The position numbers and the translations under genes are program-made. This document shows positions 34,994 to 46,889 of a stretch of DNA of 64,000 bases, piece by piece; the stretch's first letter is position 1; each line of letters opens with the position of its first letter. This DNA comes from Ctena decussata. Lineage: Eukaryota; Mollusca; Bivalvia; Lucinida; Lucinidae. A model generated the notes under the pieces. It did no database searches and had not been told where the DNA came from. It saw nothing but the letters and a program-made list of their open reading frames with translations. The stretch is from contig OZ022510.1 of assembly GCA_963989385.1 (NCBI GenBank), positions 36,337,448 through 36,401,447 on the forward strand, given 5' to 3'.

Positions 34994-35107
34994 ATACAAG
35001 TATCCCCTTCCCCCGTGACCGAGCATTTCTTTTATGCAGCAGACTTATGCATGGCAAGTACGCAATATATATGAGTGGGAAGCTGTGTCACGGGAGGAAT
35101 ACTTAGT
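34994..35107. repeat. Foldback G, copy 2
   Basis: Arms AGTATCCCCTTCCCCCGTGA and TCACGGGAGGAATACTTA; diverged copy of the 24921 foldback, inside the 33081-36909 element. Confidence 0.55.
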
Positions 35108-35454
35108 AAGCCAAAGAAGAAGGGCACTGTGATCTTGAAGAATTAAATTGTGTACAATGACCTTGAAATGCGGTCAAGGTCACATACATAAAGTCAGAAC
35201 TATCCAGTGGTGTCTGTTATGTAAGTAATGTAAGTAAAAAATGTGAAATGTATACAATAAATCATTATTTCAACCATCAGTTAAGGATAATTTAGAATTC
35301 ATCTCAACAATGACGTCAATGTCAACGTATGTTTAACGTACTTACAGAGACACAAACACTTGAAAATTCATTTCTCATGCAAGTTACATGTCATAGTCAT
35401 AAATGCAAAGCAAAAGTCAGTGATCCGTATAATTTTTTAATTATGAGGAAAATT

Positions 35455-35745
35455 GACACCTTAAACATAGAAGTCCTTCCTTCCTTAAAGAGTAGAGCCC
35501 CATTTTGGAAGTTTTTATGAGGAAGTCACAACAGATGTTTCCCTTTGTACAACGATAAACCAACCATCTTAAGGTACCCTTTCAGGGGAAGGAACAAACC
35601 CGCCCTTTTCAACATGGATCAACTTTTAAAAGAAAGAATTTGCTCAGCTCGAAGCATTTTTCTGTCTTTTAAGACTAGAACACCTTTTAGAAATGCTTCC
35701 TCATGTGGGAAAATAAACAGGAAGTCGCGAAAGTAACTTCCCTAT
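35455..35745 (+). repeat. Dispersed repeat M, one of several copies
   Basis: Contains TTAAAAGAAAGAATTTGCTC and ..AACAGGAAGTCGCGAAAGTA ACTTCC. Related stretches: 28867-29020, 38812-38955, 50100-50270, 50410-50500, 52855-52990 and 54650-54790. The common theme is 'TCTTAAAGAAAGAATTTGCTCC..GAAGCAAACAGGAAGTCAC' (words in part). Class unknown. Confidence 0.5.
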
Positions 35746-36068
35746 ATTAAAGCGACGGGAAAACATAGAGGTGTAACCAAACGCCTTAGTGTCCAGTTGC
35801 ATTAAGCTATTGACATACGCGCAGCAAAAAGATAATCAGAATCACTATTTTGCACTTCAAATATAGTTTGTATATAAAGGGAGCAAACTCTGAACGTACA
35901 ACATAGATGCGAAAATTGCACCATCATTTTTCAGTCGGACAGCCGTCAACAACTGACTGACTTTGGTGTTTTAGACACTATCACTACAAAGCAATGTCAA
36001 TAAATGCTAACCTAGACCGCTGCAACTAAATTTAGTGTCATCTTTTTTTTAAACCACTCACAGAGCAG

Positions 36069-36374
36069 ATTTAAGCCCCCCAGTAATTCATTACTGACCG
36101 TTCCAAGGCGGTAGTTCTGTTGTGGTTCTTTGTTGCCTGTTTTTGGTGTCAGAGTTTCTGTGATGTTTTACCTTATGCATGTTATTATTATTTTTGGTTC
36201 GGTTTGGGTTGCTGAGTGGCCACCTTTTGGGAACAAGCTGCTCACTCGGTTGGCCATATGTTCTCTGTATCTTGATTATTTGTAATCTTAGTTGTTTCCA
36301 ACTATGGTTTGAGGGCTGGATTTGGATTTTGATTGTTTCAGTTCCTGGTCTTTGCATACTTTTTACTTTTATTT
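36069..36374 (+). mobile_element. Second copy of the Penelope-like 3' tail (dead on arrival)
   Basis: About 305 bases nearly identical to the reverse complement of 19330-19635, with only scattered substitutions. It starts abruptly inside the 3' region and ends at the same T/A-rich tail, as expected for a 5'-truncated retro-insertion. It lies inside the larger inverted-repeat element 33081-36909, close to one of that element's subterminal motifs, so it is the younger of the two. Confidence 0.75.
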
Positions 36375-37256
36375 CAACTAGGCGTACACCATTTTTGACA
36401 AAACAGCTTTGACTCGGCGTACATAGGTTCTCCAACTCGCCGTATTTTCGTTAATTATGTATTTGCAACTCGGCGTGCACTTCAAAGCATTACAGCCTGC
36501 CTACCAATGATTTCTATATTCAAAGCGGATAGGTTTTGACCGATTCATCTATTACAATAGCTTCAATATATATCTGCCTAACAAATAGGGGACCTATCAA
36601 TCAAAAGATACATGCATTTGTAAAGAAATACTGAATTCTTTGTCAGTAAAGGCACTCTCACTTGAAAGGATCTACTGATTTGGCTAAATATTCTGTAAAT
36701 CGAACATTGCATTCTCATGAAACTATATCAGTCTGAAAGCTTATTCTGTTACAGATACACTCATACTAGTTTATTACAATTAGATGATAAAAAGCCTTGT
36801 TAAAGCCATGATGACATCTCTGAGCTATGTTTTCTTCTAATTCGGCGTACACTGCTCCAACTCGCATTTATAGGCGTACACGAATGGACACAGTGGCAAT
36901 TCATTCCTCTGAAAGAATAATGCATAAAGTATGGAATCGCCAAGCCGGGCGCATCGTATTTCAAGGAGCGCGTAGTGGTACACGGAATTCAAGCTCGTGT
37001 GAGCTGTCCCAGCCCATGGGCAAGACAGAATTTTCCAGCACCGCTAAAAATAGAACAAACTCTGTCTCGTAGGTAAGGAAAGGTTTTCTATCCCAGGTGA
37101 AAAGAATGGCATTTTCTATCCGGTGTGCAAGAAAACACATACTGTGACGATGTTCCCCAGGTGGCTCATCGGAACGTATCTATTAATACTGGGGAACATC
37201 GTTATCAGAATAGAAACAACAACAAGAAGATAACAACACACTGATCAATCAATAAT

Positions 37257-37494
37257 TGAGCCGTGGCACGAGAAAACCAACAATGTGGTAGTGCGCCCAG
37301 CGCAAATTCAGATCAGCCTGGGCCTCCGCCCAGTCAAAGCAGACTTTTAGCTTAGCGCTTAAAGGGTAGCTAAGGGTCTAAGCTACCTTCATTCGGACAG
37401 CGAAGACTCTGATCAGACTGGGCGGATGCCCAGGCTGATCTGAGTCTGCGCTGGGCGCACAACCACTTTGTTGGTTTTCTCGTGTCGCGGCTCA
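37257..37494. mobile_element. MITE family A, copy 3
   Basis: Same family; left end TGAGCCGTGGCACGAG, right end CTCGTGTCGCGGCTCA. Intergenic. Confidence 0.85.
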
Positions 37495-37865
37495 AATTAT
37501 TTTGGCTTCTAAGCTGTTAGTATTGCTACAGTTGAAATGCAAAGAAAGTTTTACCGATTATGATGTGACAGTCTCGCGTATCAATTTTCAGTTCGCTGGA
37601 AGCCGTATGTTGCATTGGCGGACTGATAAGGCATGACTAGCCGAAACTTCGAAATATGGCACATGCTTATTCTTCTGAATGCGTTCTCTGCTCTAGTAGG
37701 AACTCTTAATTTTTTAATTGTAGCACTTATCAAGTCCCCTGCGTTGTTGAGAAGAGGAAGAAGAAGAATGGAATCTTGTTTCAAATAAACCTTCTTTTAG
37801 CTTTGCCTCTTCCCATCCAAAGATCACTGAACGCATGTCCAGCTTCTATATGGATCATGAGTTCA

Positions 37866-38040
37866 TGGAGCGGCTGTAGCGTAGTGGATAACACTCCAGA
37901 CTACCAATCCAGGGGTCGCAAGATCGATCCCCCGCTTCTCCGGTCTTTCGGATGAGACTTTAAACCGAGGTCCCGTCTCCATATGACCTCGTTGTTGGTG
38001 GGACGTTATACCCGAGTTCACTCACTCACTCACTCATGAG
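37866..38040 (+). mobile_element. tRNA-derived SINE, type 3, copy 1
   Basis: Head GGAGCGGCTGTAGCGTAGTG with B box GGTCGCAAGATCGATCC; body GATGAGACTTTAAACCGAGG TCC; ends in CACTCACTCACTCACTC. Confidence 0.75.
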
Positions 38041-38214
38041 AACTTGACACCCTGACATTGAATTATTTTTCTACCTTCTTGTACGGGGGCTCATTGAGCA
38101 GGATGGTTTCCCGCTGTCTCTAAAGCGCATATTCGTTTCTTCTTGAATAAGGCATTCACATACTAGTGAAATGTTTACGATTCTGCTAACAGTGTCTCTT
38201 TGTGACCCACTTAC

Positions 38215-38547
38215 CACAGGGTATAATCGATTCCGCTAATTTTCGCTTCCTGCAGAGACTGTACATCATATTTGGCTTCCGCCGAGACTGTCCACGAACT
38301 TTTGCTTCCTGCCGAGGCTTCTGTACATGATAAATGGCTTCCTGCAGAGACTGTCCGTGTGATTCTGCTTCCTGCCGAGAGCCTCGGCAGGAAGCAGAAT
38401 CACGCGGACAGTCTCGGCAGGAAGCCATTTCTCGAGGACAGCATCCTCTGCAGGAAGCAAGAGTTCGCGGACAGTCTCGGCGGAAGCCAAATATGACGGA
38501 CAGTCTCTGCAGGAAGCGAAAATTGGCGGAATCGATTATACCCTGTG
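38215..38547. repeat. 333-bp near-perfect palindrome made of short direct repeats
   Basis: The arms begin CACAGGGTATAATCGATTCC and end with its complement; the centre is CTGCCGAGAGCCTCGGCAG at about 38381. Each arm has four variant units built on GCTTCCTGC(C/A)GAGACTGTC. Open frames on both strands arise from this repeat and are not genes. Confidence 0.9.
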
Positions 38548-38956
38548 CTTACGCATAGTGGACTCTTTTTTCCTCATAAAATGGATGAGTGCATCCATTA
38601 TTTTAGGAGTTTCTGGTGTATCTATTTATATTATTTATTTTTTAACAGAAATTGCTGTGAATTTTATTCGGATTGTGTATGACTTGATCAGACGACGCAT
38701 TTAGCGGTCATGTGATCATGGTCCACACTATTTGCCTTTGTCCTTTTTATTATGAACGGGGTAATTAAAGTAATAACATAGGCATACATCATTAAGTGCA
38801 TTGGTCATCTTAAGGTATATGGATATACGTCCATATTTTCCCCGCCATTTTTGTAAAGGGAAACAACTTTTGTGACTTTCTGTTTGCTTCCCTAGGAGAT
38901 AAAACCCTTCCCAAAAAGGGGTCTACTCTTTAAAAAAATGATTTATTCCTAGAACA

Positions 38957-39177
38957 GCATGGGTCCCGTGGCCTGGTGGATAAGGGCGCTGATTTCTAAA
39001 CATTACATTATGCCTCTCACCACTGTAGTATGAATCTCGCTCTTCGTGTAAGTGAGAATGCCACGTTCTGCTTGCGGAAGGTCAGGTGGTTGATCCCCGG
39101 GAGCTCCGCTTTTCATCCACATCAACTTTGCAATCGGCTCGATATGAGCGAAGTATTCTTGAAAGGGCCGTAAAATC
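38957..39177 (+). mobile_element. tRNA-derived SINE, type 4
   Basis: Head GGGTCCCGTGGCCTGGTGGA, then a long body, and GGTTGATCCCCGGGAGCTCC followed by GCGAAGTATTCTTGAAAGGG CCG and an A-rich tail. One copy here. Confidence 0.5.
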
Positions 39178-39848
39178 ATATCACAAAAAAAGTATCCTAG
39201 AGGAGCAGAGACGACCACCATTAAGAAGGGAAGCAAAAATGATTAAGGCAGTTATTTCTCCTGAAAGTGTACCGATTCACCATAAAGCGTATGTGATCTG
39301 CGTATGCTAAGTTTAGTCAGCGTACATACATAGTGTACTCTGGTCAGAACTTGCATTTCTAACAGTTCTGAGTACAACCAAACCTGCTGATATTCTCACC
39401 TTTCTTGAGAAGGCACCTTTTTAGCAACCACCTTTGAATGTGTATCTGACCAAAAATACAGTTTAGGCAAAGTACAGTTTGAGAGCGATAATAAATTTCT
39501 GCTTAAAACAATGCTATTCGAACTATGAAAAGAAATTTATTCACATAATTGCTTTGAAGTAAAAGAACTGACGGAGTTATCACAAAACTCCCGAAAGTGG
39601 CAAACCGAATTTTCAGTCAGTTTGGCCACTTCTTTATCTCTCACTGTACTGATTTTTTCCCAGTCCTCTCATAAAGATGTTCCCCAGGAGGCTCAACGGG
39701 AAGAATTCATGGTTGCACACTCCTGGCACCGAGTCTGTCTGTCCGCCCCCTCTCCACATCGAAGAGGATATTTGCACTATTTCCTTTCATATACATATAA
39801 GTCGAATAGCATTGATATATCTGGCAATCCATTCAAAGAAGCTCAAAA
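39178..39848. other. Intergenic DNA, nothing recognised
   Basis: No splice-supported exon, repeat array or RNA gene could be identified. Confidence 0.4.
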
Positions 39849-40084
39849 GAGCCGCGACACGACAAAACCAACAAAGTGGCATGTGCGCCCAGCGAAGACT
39901 CAGATCAGCCCAGGCATTCACCAAGACCGATCAGAGTTTTAGCTGTTCGCATGAAGCTAGCTTAGACCCAAAGCTACACTTTAACCGCACAATGAAGACT
40001 CTGATCAGACTGGGCGGATGCCCAGGCTGATCTGAGTCTGCGCTGGGCGCACAACCACTTTGTTGGTTTTCTCGTGTCGCGGCT
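39849..40084. mobile_element. MITE family A, copy 4
   Basis: Same family; ends GAGCCGCGACACGAC and GTGTCGCGGCT. Intergenic. Confidence 0.85.
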
Positions 40085-41183
40085 AAAAATTTTAAATTTC
40101 CAAGTGGGAATGGAAATGCGCGTTTACCAGATGTGGTATATGAGATGAATTGTTGTGCACGAGAAGAACAGTTGTATATTCGATCTACAGGTTTGTAAAA
40201 CTCGAGACTCAGGCCAGCCCCCAAATGTGCTGTTCGCACACACCATCACAGGCAATCGTAACGCTTCCACCAAGTCCGAAATTCTGAATTATCCGTAAAA
40301 TAACTGTGAGGACGACTAGTTGCACTACAGGCTGCAAGGAGATAATGGCTCAAACTGATATCAATATTTTCTCGTATATTTAATCATACACATTAGTACC
40401 AATATTATTTAATATAGGCCTGCAAATTTTGAACAGCAAAATATAACTCTGAAGTTCAATATTTTTTCGTATTTTTATTTATTCTACATACGCATGGGTA
40501 CAAATATTATTATAAAAATTATAACTCCGAAGTTTATCCTTCCGTATCTCCATATCAATTCTCACCGACAGGTGTCGTTGTGGTTTGATAGTTTGTTTTG
40601 GGTGGCATTATGACTCTTTGTGTTTTTTATTAGTTTCGAAACAAATAACTGTAAGTAACCAGTCAAAACAGGTGCCTTGAAATTCCGAAGTTGGCCAATG
40701 GAATGAACCGAAATGAACTTGTTTATGTCGTGATTTTCTTTTTCTTTTCTTTCTTTTAATTGTATTATTTTTACAGCTTGTTATTGCTTCTTATCACTAT
40801 CGGTCGATAAAATACGAAACTGATAGCAGCAATATGGACATAGGTGAGATTCTGGTCGAATGATTCATTATTGTAATGCCAATGATAACGTCAAGTTTGA
40901 AACTGCCAGTCACTGCTCACTGCCAGTAGTACTGCTCATGATTCGCACTGACAAAGGTGAGTAGTAACGACAGTGATTCTCACTGCTCAAATCAGAATCA
41001 GAATTGTTTACTGGTGATACGTCCACTGACAATCATTTACCAGGAAGACAATCTTTCACTGATAGCGATGAGCAGGGACTATTGACAATGACAAAGCGGT
41101 ATAAGCAGTGAATACTGGCTGTGTTTTCTTTGTTCCACTCTGCTATTTTCGTCTTCCAACCAAGTGCAGAGCCGGCAGCACCA
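40085..41183. other. Intergenic DNA, nothing recognised
   Basis: AT-rich with small direct repeats (ACTGCTCA words at 40910-40990). It precedes the LINE fragment at 41184 and may contain its decayed continuation. Confidence 0.4.
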
Positions 41184-41429
41184 TCACAGTCGCACTGTGG
41201 TTAACACTTTTAGTGTACACTTCACGACGGTTCCGAGTTTGGTTAAAACAGCTTGAATTAGATGAAATCTAGATATGATTGGAGGGCGACTTGCAATCCC
41301 TGCCTTGACATCCTGGGACGCGGCACTTGTCAGTTTGTCTGGCAATTTACTCCACAATCTGATGCTTGGTGAAAGAAATGACTTGTTGTGGGTATTGCTC
41401 CTACAGTATGGCACCACCACCACACACAC
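41184..41429 (-). pseudogene. 3' end fragment of a non-LTR retrotransposon ORF2
   Basis: The minus-strand frame carries YCRSNTHNKSFLSPSIRLWSKLP, paraphrased as the N-S-F-(x)-P-x-x-I-R-x-W-x-x-L-P signature found at the C-terminal end of CR1/Jockey-type ORF2 proteins. Only about 50 codons are recognisable. Nothing of the RT domain is seen upstream on that strand. Confidence 0.5.
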
Positions 41430-41871
41430 CCTCGGAGGATCTCATTTATAACTGATTTTAAGAACAAAATTGAGAAGTAACTAGACTAGCTAGAAGCAGA
41501 TAAAATGCACTTCGAATGTGCCCAGAATGTAGAAAAAAAAGTCTCTAAAAATCAAACTTTTCCGGGTGTGGGGTGGGGAGGGGGAGAGCGCGGAGGGGGC
41601 TGGGGCTTAGGGTTCTCAGAATTAAAACTTTTCCGCGGGGAATGGGGAACATAACCGGTTTCCAGCTAGCTGAAAGTTTGCCCCCATCCCCAATATTCTG
41701 AACCTTCCTACGCCTATGTCTTCTTGTTGCCCCATGTGCCAAAGGCCACTTTCATGGAGCTTTTTGTATATATCTTTGTTGTCAATGAATAAGAGATTTA
41801 GATTTTTACAGATATTTTTCTATAAACAAATCGATAACAGAGAGGACATAGATATGCTTCAAAAGGATACA

Positions 41872-41894
41872 TACATACAGACAGACAGACAGAC

Positions 41895-41949
<55 letters not shown>

Positions 41950-41974
41950 CTGATAGACAGACAGACAGACAGAC

Positions 41975-42019
<45 letters not shown>

Positions 42020-42079
42020 TACAGATAGATCAGACAGACAGACAGAGACAGACAGACAGACAGACAGACAGATAGATAT

Positions 42080-42145
<66 letters not shown>

Positions 42146-42146
42146 G
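41872..42146 (+). repeat. (GATA)n/(GACA)n microsatellite
   Basis: About 270 bp of alternating GATA and GACA blocks: GACA, GATA, GACA, then GATA. The long open frame on the minus strand (YLSIYLSI...) is a product of the repeat. Confidence 0.95.
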
Positions 42147-44989
42147 TAGGCTCATGACGCTCATGGCAATCTAACCCCCCACCCCCACCCCACCTACACA
42201 CAGAAACACACATTTCGGTCCAACTGTGTGTTAATTCCGGTGTTTCGATATACCGTTTATTATTCGATACCCCTTTGTCATGTTCCTTGCATAATCCGAA
42301 AAACAACAAAACAAAGATATTTCTCTGGAAAAAAATGTGTTTTCGGAGCAAAAACAACCTAAATTGATTAAACTGAAATTCATGGTTAGGCAGAAAACAG
42401 GACAGTCGAAATTCTTCGACTGTGTGAGTATTGTCAGCGTAATTACGTCGCAAACCTCAGTTTTTCTGCTTCAATTATTTCACTTGTCATTTCTCTATTT
42501 TCAGAATGTCAATACGACGTCATGACTCGTATATGGATATCTGCCTGGATCATTATGCCGTTGTGTGCGATGCTCAATTTAGAATTTAGCATTAAAACAA
42601 AAAAGAAAAGGGATTTGTCACATTTTTCTCCCTTCATACTGTGACTCAGTCAGAGCATATCCTGTTTTCAGTGGTGGAAGAAAACCAGCAGTTCTCAGCT
42701 ATTTAGGGGCTGGGAAATACTCTGTGAAGCTATGGCAACCCTGAAGGGAACAGCCAACTATTCATGCTTGCCCGCACCCAGTTCAAACTTGCAAGGCAGC
42801 GGTATGTGCCAGTCTAGAGACAAACCTCTCTACAGACTGACCTATCTGGGTGCCTTGAGGCTGTAGCTATTTTTGGCCGCAGATGTATACCAGTGGGAAC
42901 GCGTATCCATGGCGGAGTGATATTTTTATACAGATAGCAACGAAAAAACGTTCGAAATTCCTCAGATTCAGATTCAATCGACGAACGGGTCGCAATTTCA
43001 GTGCTGCTTTGTCGGCGAATCAAACTACACACAGCAGAAAATAATACACGGTTTTATTCCTTACATCTTAGTTTAATTTCCTAGTTCTCTGAGATCCGAA
43101 CTGAACACCGAGACATCTTAGTTTAATTTCCTAGTTCTCTGAGATCCGAACTGAACACCGAGATACTTGGCATTCGAGCAGTTGACACGATCGTCGAAAG
43201 ACGACTTTTTAAGTCAACTTCAAAAGCAATTTTCAAAATAATTGGACTTTCTCCCGCCGGCGGACATATGCCATGAAAAACCATGGTATTCGCCCTTTCC
43301 CTGTGACAAAAATCAAGTAATTCGGTGTTTGGGACAATTTTCTTTGCAAAATAATCTTCGGGTACTCTACGCAATTTGTTGTTGCTGTTTTCAACAAAAT
43401 GGCGGACAACAGTGTTTACATCACTAGCCCGGCTATGCATTTCAACGTTTGCGACAAAATCGAGAGAATCATTATTCCATGTATTGCTAGAATACCAAGC
43501 GCGATTAAATTAAATATGTTTATTAAAAATACAATGCATGACAGAAGTCTATCTTTATATTTTATTCACAAATAACCACAATTCCATACCCACCCGCAGA
43601 GTTTGTAAACAAGGAAGCTAGCTCAGTAGTGCTGGTTACGTCATGAAATTGTGACGTAAACAGTAAATTGATTGTATTACTGATATTAACTTGTGAGTCG
43701 GCTGACAGCCAGTGTACCAATATTTCAAATGCTATATCGCGCGACCCTGTTTGAAAAATTAAAGCAAGACAAATATCGCTACACCACTAAACAACTATTC
43801 AATTAAGACAGCACGTGAAATTTCACTTTGGGAGAGAAAACTTAATGGGTCCTACACCTGAAAGATCAAATGGAATGGTTGTGCAGGCCCGTACACATAC
43901 TTTTGCCAAGGGATTAGGGGCGGAGGGTAAGGAGGTGTGGCTGGAACGAATTTCAGTGTGAGTGGGGAGGTGGCGGGAGGGGAGGGGTGCCCTAGGGTGG
44001 TGGGGGGTTGGGGTGGGTTGAAGGGGGTAAGAAAGTTAAGAAAATCCAGATTTTAAGGACACTTTTAGAGCTTTAGAATAGGGTTGTAAACTCGCTTTCT
44101 GGCAGAAAACTGCTTGTTTTTTATGTAATTTGCTCGGTTATGGGAGGTGCACCCTCCGCTCTCCGTTGTACAGGCCCGGTGTGCTGGTTGGTGAGAGGAA
44201 CGGGGAGGCCGAGTGGGTGGGGGGGGTAGGGGAAATCAACTCTGCCGCCTGGCAGCTTTGACAAGTCTGCACCTTTTCTCAGGTCAAATATAAAACAAAT
44301 ATCGAAAAGTATGTGTATGTGTGTTTTTGGTGTGATGTCATCAGCGACAACACGCGGAACAGACACGATTACAAAGATCTACAAATTTGTAATTTCCTCA
44401 TTCTAGAAATCGTATGAAAACTCAACCCATTCTAGAGTCTGAATCTACAAACCAAACATTGTTTGCAACTCTTGTTCGGCTCATACCGACTCCCGCAGTC
44501 CAAAGAGTCTCGGTAGCGCAGCTGCCAAGTGGAGTCTCGCCGGTAAAATTTACTTGGTCAGTCGACTTTCTCTTTAATAAATGTCGACTCAAAATAGGTT
44601 AGGCCCTATAGCATTCATGGGGTGATAGCCAATGGACTGACATGGAATACAGAAGTATTAAAGGCCCAGCAGACATTCAATGCTGAATCAATGTTGGGAG
44701 TCAGTGTTGAATCAATGTTGAATTATGCATTGAATTGAACTGAAGCCTCAATACTCCATTAACAAATTCGCAAAAGTTTTAGCCTATTTCTAGCGTTTTC
44801 GTGAGTGCATTTGGGCAGTTCGATACAAAGTAATATAATATAGAGACAAACACTTCAGATCTTGGACGGGCTGATCCCGAAGCAGGATCTACGCTGTTTG
44901 TCATTCCATCTGCATCTTTAGACGCATTACTGCAGTGAAAAAACAAACATCAGTTTTAAGACAGTTATGCTTAATTCCAATCTTTAGAC
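42147..44989. other. Intergenic DNA with minor repeats only
   Basis: Besides the 50-bp duplication at 43063, a block at about 43325-43372 (GGGACAATTTTCTTTGCAAA) recurs at 47607-47655. A G-rich stretch lies at 43910-44030. The frame on the minus strand at 43440-43123 is open for 105 codons but shares the repeated block, so I do not call it a gene. Confidence 0.4.
43063..43162 (+). repeat. 50-bp tandem duplication
   Basis: Two nearly identical units starting ACATCTTAGTTTAATTTCCT at 43063 and 43113. Confidence 0.9.
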
Positions 44990-45121
44990 TTCGGACTACC
45001 CATCCAGGGGTCGCAAGATCGATCCCCCGCTTCTCCGGTCTTTCGTATACTTTAAACCGAGGTCCCGTCTCCATATGACCTCGTTGTTGGTGGGACGTTC
45101 AACCCGAGTTCACTCACTCCA
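44990..45121 (+). mobile_element. tRNA-derived SINE, type 3, copy 2 (5'-truncated)
   Basis: Starts within the anticodon arm (CTACCCATCCAGGGGTCGCA) and is then nearly identical to the 37866 copy to TTCACTCACTCC. 5' truncation fits retroposition. Confidence 0.7.
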
Positions 45122-45979
45122 ATCTTTTGAGACTTTATGGTACGTCAGCCAGTTCAATATTAGGGAAGTTACTTCTCAAATCACTATTATAATTCTTTCT
45201 GCACGAGTTTCTTCCCACGTGCTGCCAAACACGGTCTCCTTTTTTTCCCTTACTGAAGAGATTGAAAGTGGGGGCTGAAGAGATATACAGGATACTGTAT
45301 AAGTGAAATTTTCACATATGTAGACTAAATCCTCCGAAGACCTTGAAAATAAGGTCAACGTGATCAAAATCTATTATGCTCTTATGTTTGTCCTAATGAT
45401 ATATCCATGCAAGTTTGGTGAAATTGGTTCAAGAAATATTGTGGGTACAAGAAATTGTCATGCTGACGCAGACCACAGAAGGTCAAGTCTAAGGCCTCTT
45501 GTGACCTTGAAAATGGGGTCAAAGTCACCAAAACCTAATCAACTTTTTAGACATCTTTACAAACCAAGGGTACTAAGACCACTATGCAATCCAAGGGTAC
45601 TAAGACCACTTTGTTCCTTACATACATAAACAAAGTGGCCTTAGTACCCTTGACTTGCAAAGATGCTATTTGGCTTGTCCAAACGATATATCCATGGAAG
45701 TTTGGTAAAATTTGACCCACTTATTCAAAAATATGGCAGATACTTACTGCCTTGTGCACAGAAACTGACTTCCCTTGGGTAAACCTGTTATAGCAAAATG
45801 TTGAGAATCAGTGTTGAATCAATGTTAAATTATACATTGAATTGAAATGAATTGAATCGAAGCCTCACTTGTCCCACTTTCAGAAGACAACTCGCCCCAT
45901 ATTCTCAGACACTCACCTTACTAGAATATCTACGTTCTTGTCCCCGATGCAGAACACAACTCGTCCCCTCCCCCCATTC

Positions 45980-45981
<2 letters not shown>

Positions 45982-46018
<37 letters not shown>
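45982..46018 (+). repeat. Poly-C tract
   Basis: Over 30 C in a row, then an A-run. Open frames of poly-Pro or poly-Gly here are artefacts. Length in the assembly is not reliable. Confidence 0.9.
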
Positions 46019-46020
<2 letters not shown>

Positions 46021-46224
46021 AAAAAGGAAGAGCTTCGCCGTGACCCTGGTTGTGAATGGGTGGACCTTGGTAAATACATTGAATACCCAAAGCACTTCAA
46101 CGATAACCTGGTACACCCAGGGGCTGAGCAGCGAGGTTTTGAGGGTTCTGCAGCTGCAGAGTAATTATCAAACTGTGGCTGGGAGGCATGCTAAAATCGT
46201 GCATTAATGCTTATTAGTATTTGT

Positions 46225-46825
46225 TGTCCCCTTTAGGGACCGATCATAAGAATAAGGGCATGGGTTAGCTTGCAGCCTGGAGCATGTTACCGTGTTCATC
46301 TATGGTACAGATGCAAACATCCCTGTATGCTTTTATTCGCACTTTTGAAAGTTTGATAAATACCAAGAGCCTATCTGACAAGTGTGATGTGCTACTTGTA
46401 AATACTTATTGATAGAGTCACATTATAAATGAATGCAAGTTACAACCCCATGTGAATGTTGTATAGGATTTTTTTGTAAAATGTATGAACATATGATATG
46501 TGTATGGGGGTGGGGGGGGGGGTGCTGCTGGTGTAAAAAATAAATTGTAGATATTAAAACATTACTATAAATATGGGGAGTCTGCGCCCCCAGAAGCCAG
46601 TGACATTTTAAAAACTCAATTCAAATGGAATTATCTGCAGACTTTTCTTAAGAAATTTTGGGTGGAGCCAGGTTTTTTTTTTTTTTTCATTGTTTTTCGA
46701 TGTCTGAATTTCATTTAAATCCCCTTATGAGCTAATTTATTTTTTTTCTTGCATATCCAAAGCCCCTCCGCCCCCCCCCCCCCCCCCCCCCCCAGAATAT
46801 CAAATGGTCGGTCCCTTAGCGCCTA
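46225..46825. mobile_element. Possible element with TTAGGGACCGATCAT inverted ends
   Basis: The left end CTTTAGGGACCGATCAT and the right end ATGGTCGGTCCCTTAG are complementary with one or two mismatches. The interior has poly-G (46505-46521), poly-T and poly-C (46769-46793) runs and no coding frame. Confidence 0.45.
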
Positions 46826-46889
46826 ACGGGACAGGGTTTTGACAGATTTACGAGTAAGAGCAAGCTGTCTCTTGTATTTTTTGTGGGAT

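Larger units (their letters stand above)
33081..36909. mobile_element. 3.8-kb inverted-repeat element with subterminal motif clusters
   Basis: 33081-33155 and 36835-36909 are reverse complements over 75 bases with one mismatch. Near both ends the motif TACGCCGAGTTG recurs: left at about 33141, 33520, 33545 and 33578; right, in the opposite orientation, at about 36379, 36411, 36431, 36465 and 36838. Such inverted clusters of a short motif are typical transposase-binding sites of hAT, CACTA or Mutator-like elements. No transposase frame is seen inside, so it is non-autonomous. The interior holds a GA repeat, a foldback (34994-35107), a dispersed repeat (35455-35745) and the Penelope tail copy. 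Confidence 0.65.

Noticed and set aside
36179..36412. Hydrophobic 77-codon frame, similar to the minus-strand frame 19215-19520
   Set aside because: It lies in the 3' tail of the Penelope-like element and ends in unrelated sequence; listed as a finding but not as a gene.
38186..38558. Four overlapping frames of about 75-80 codons on both strands
   Set aside because: All come from the palindrome of short repeats; the translations on the two strands resemble each other only because of the symmetry.
41806..42453. 215-codon minus-strand frame
   Set aside because: Most of it is translation of the GATA/GACA repeat (YLSIYLSI).
43400..43579. ATGGCGGACAAC start of a 59-codon frame (+)
   Set aside because: Good start context but no recognised motif, no splice support, and next to a dispersed repeat block.
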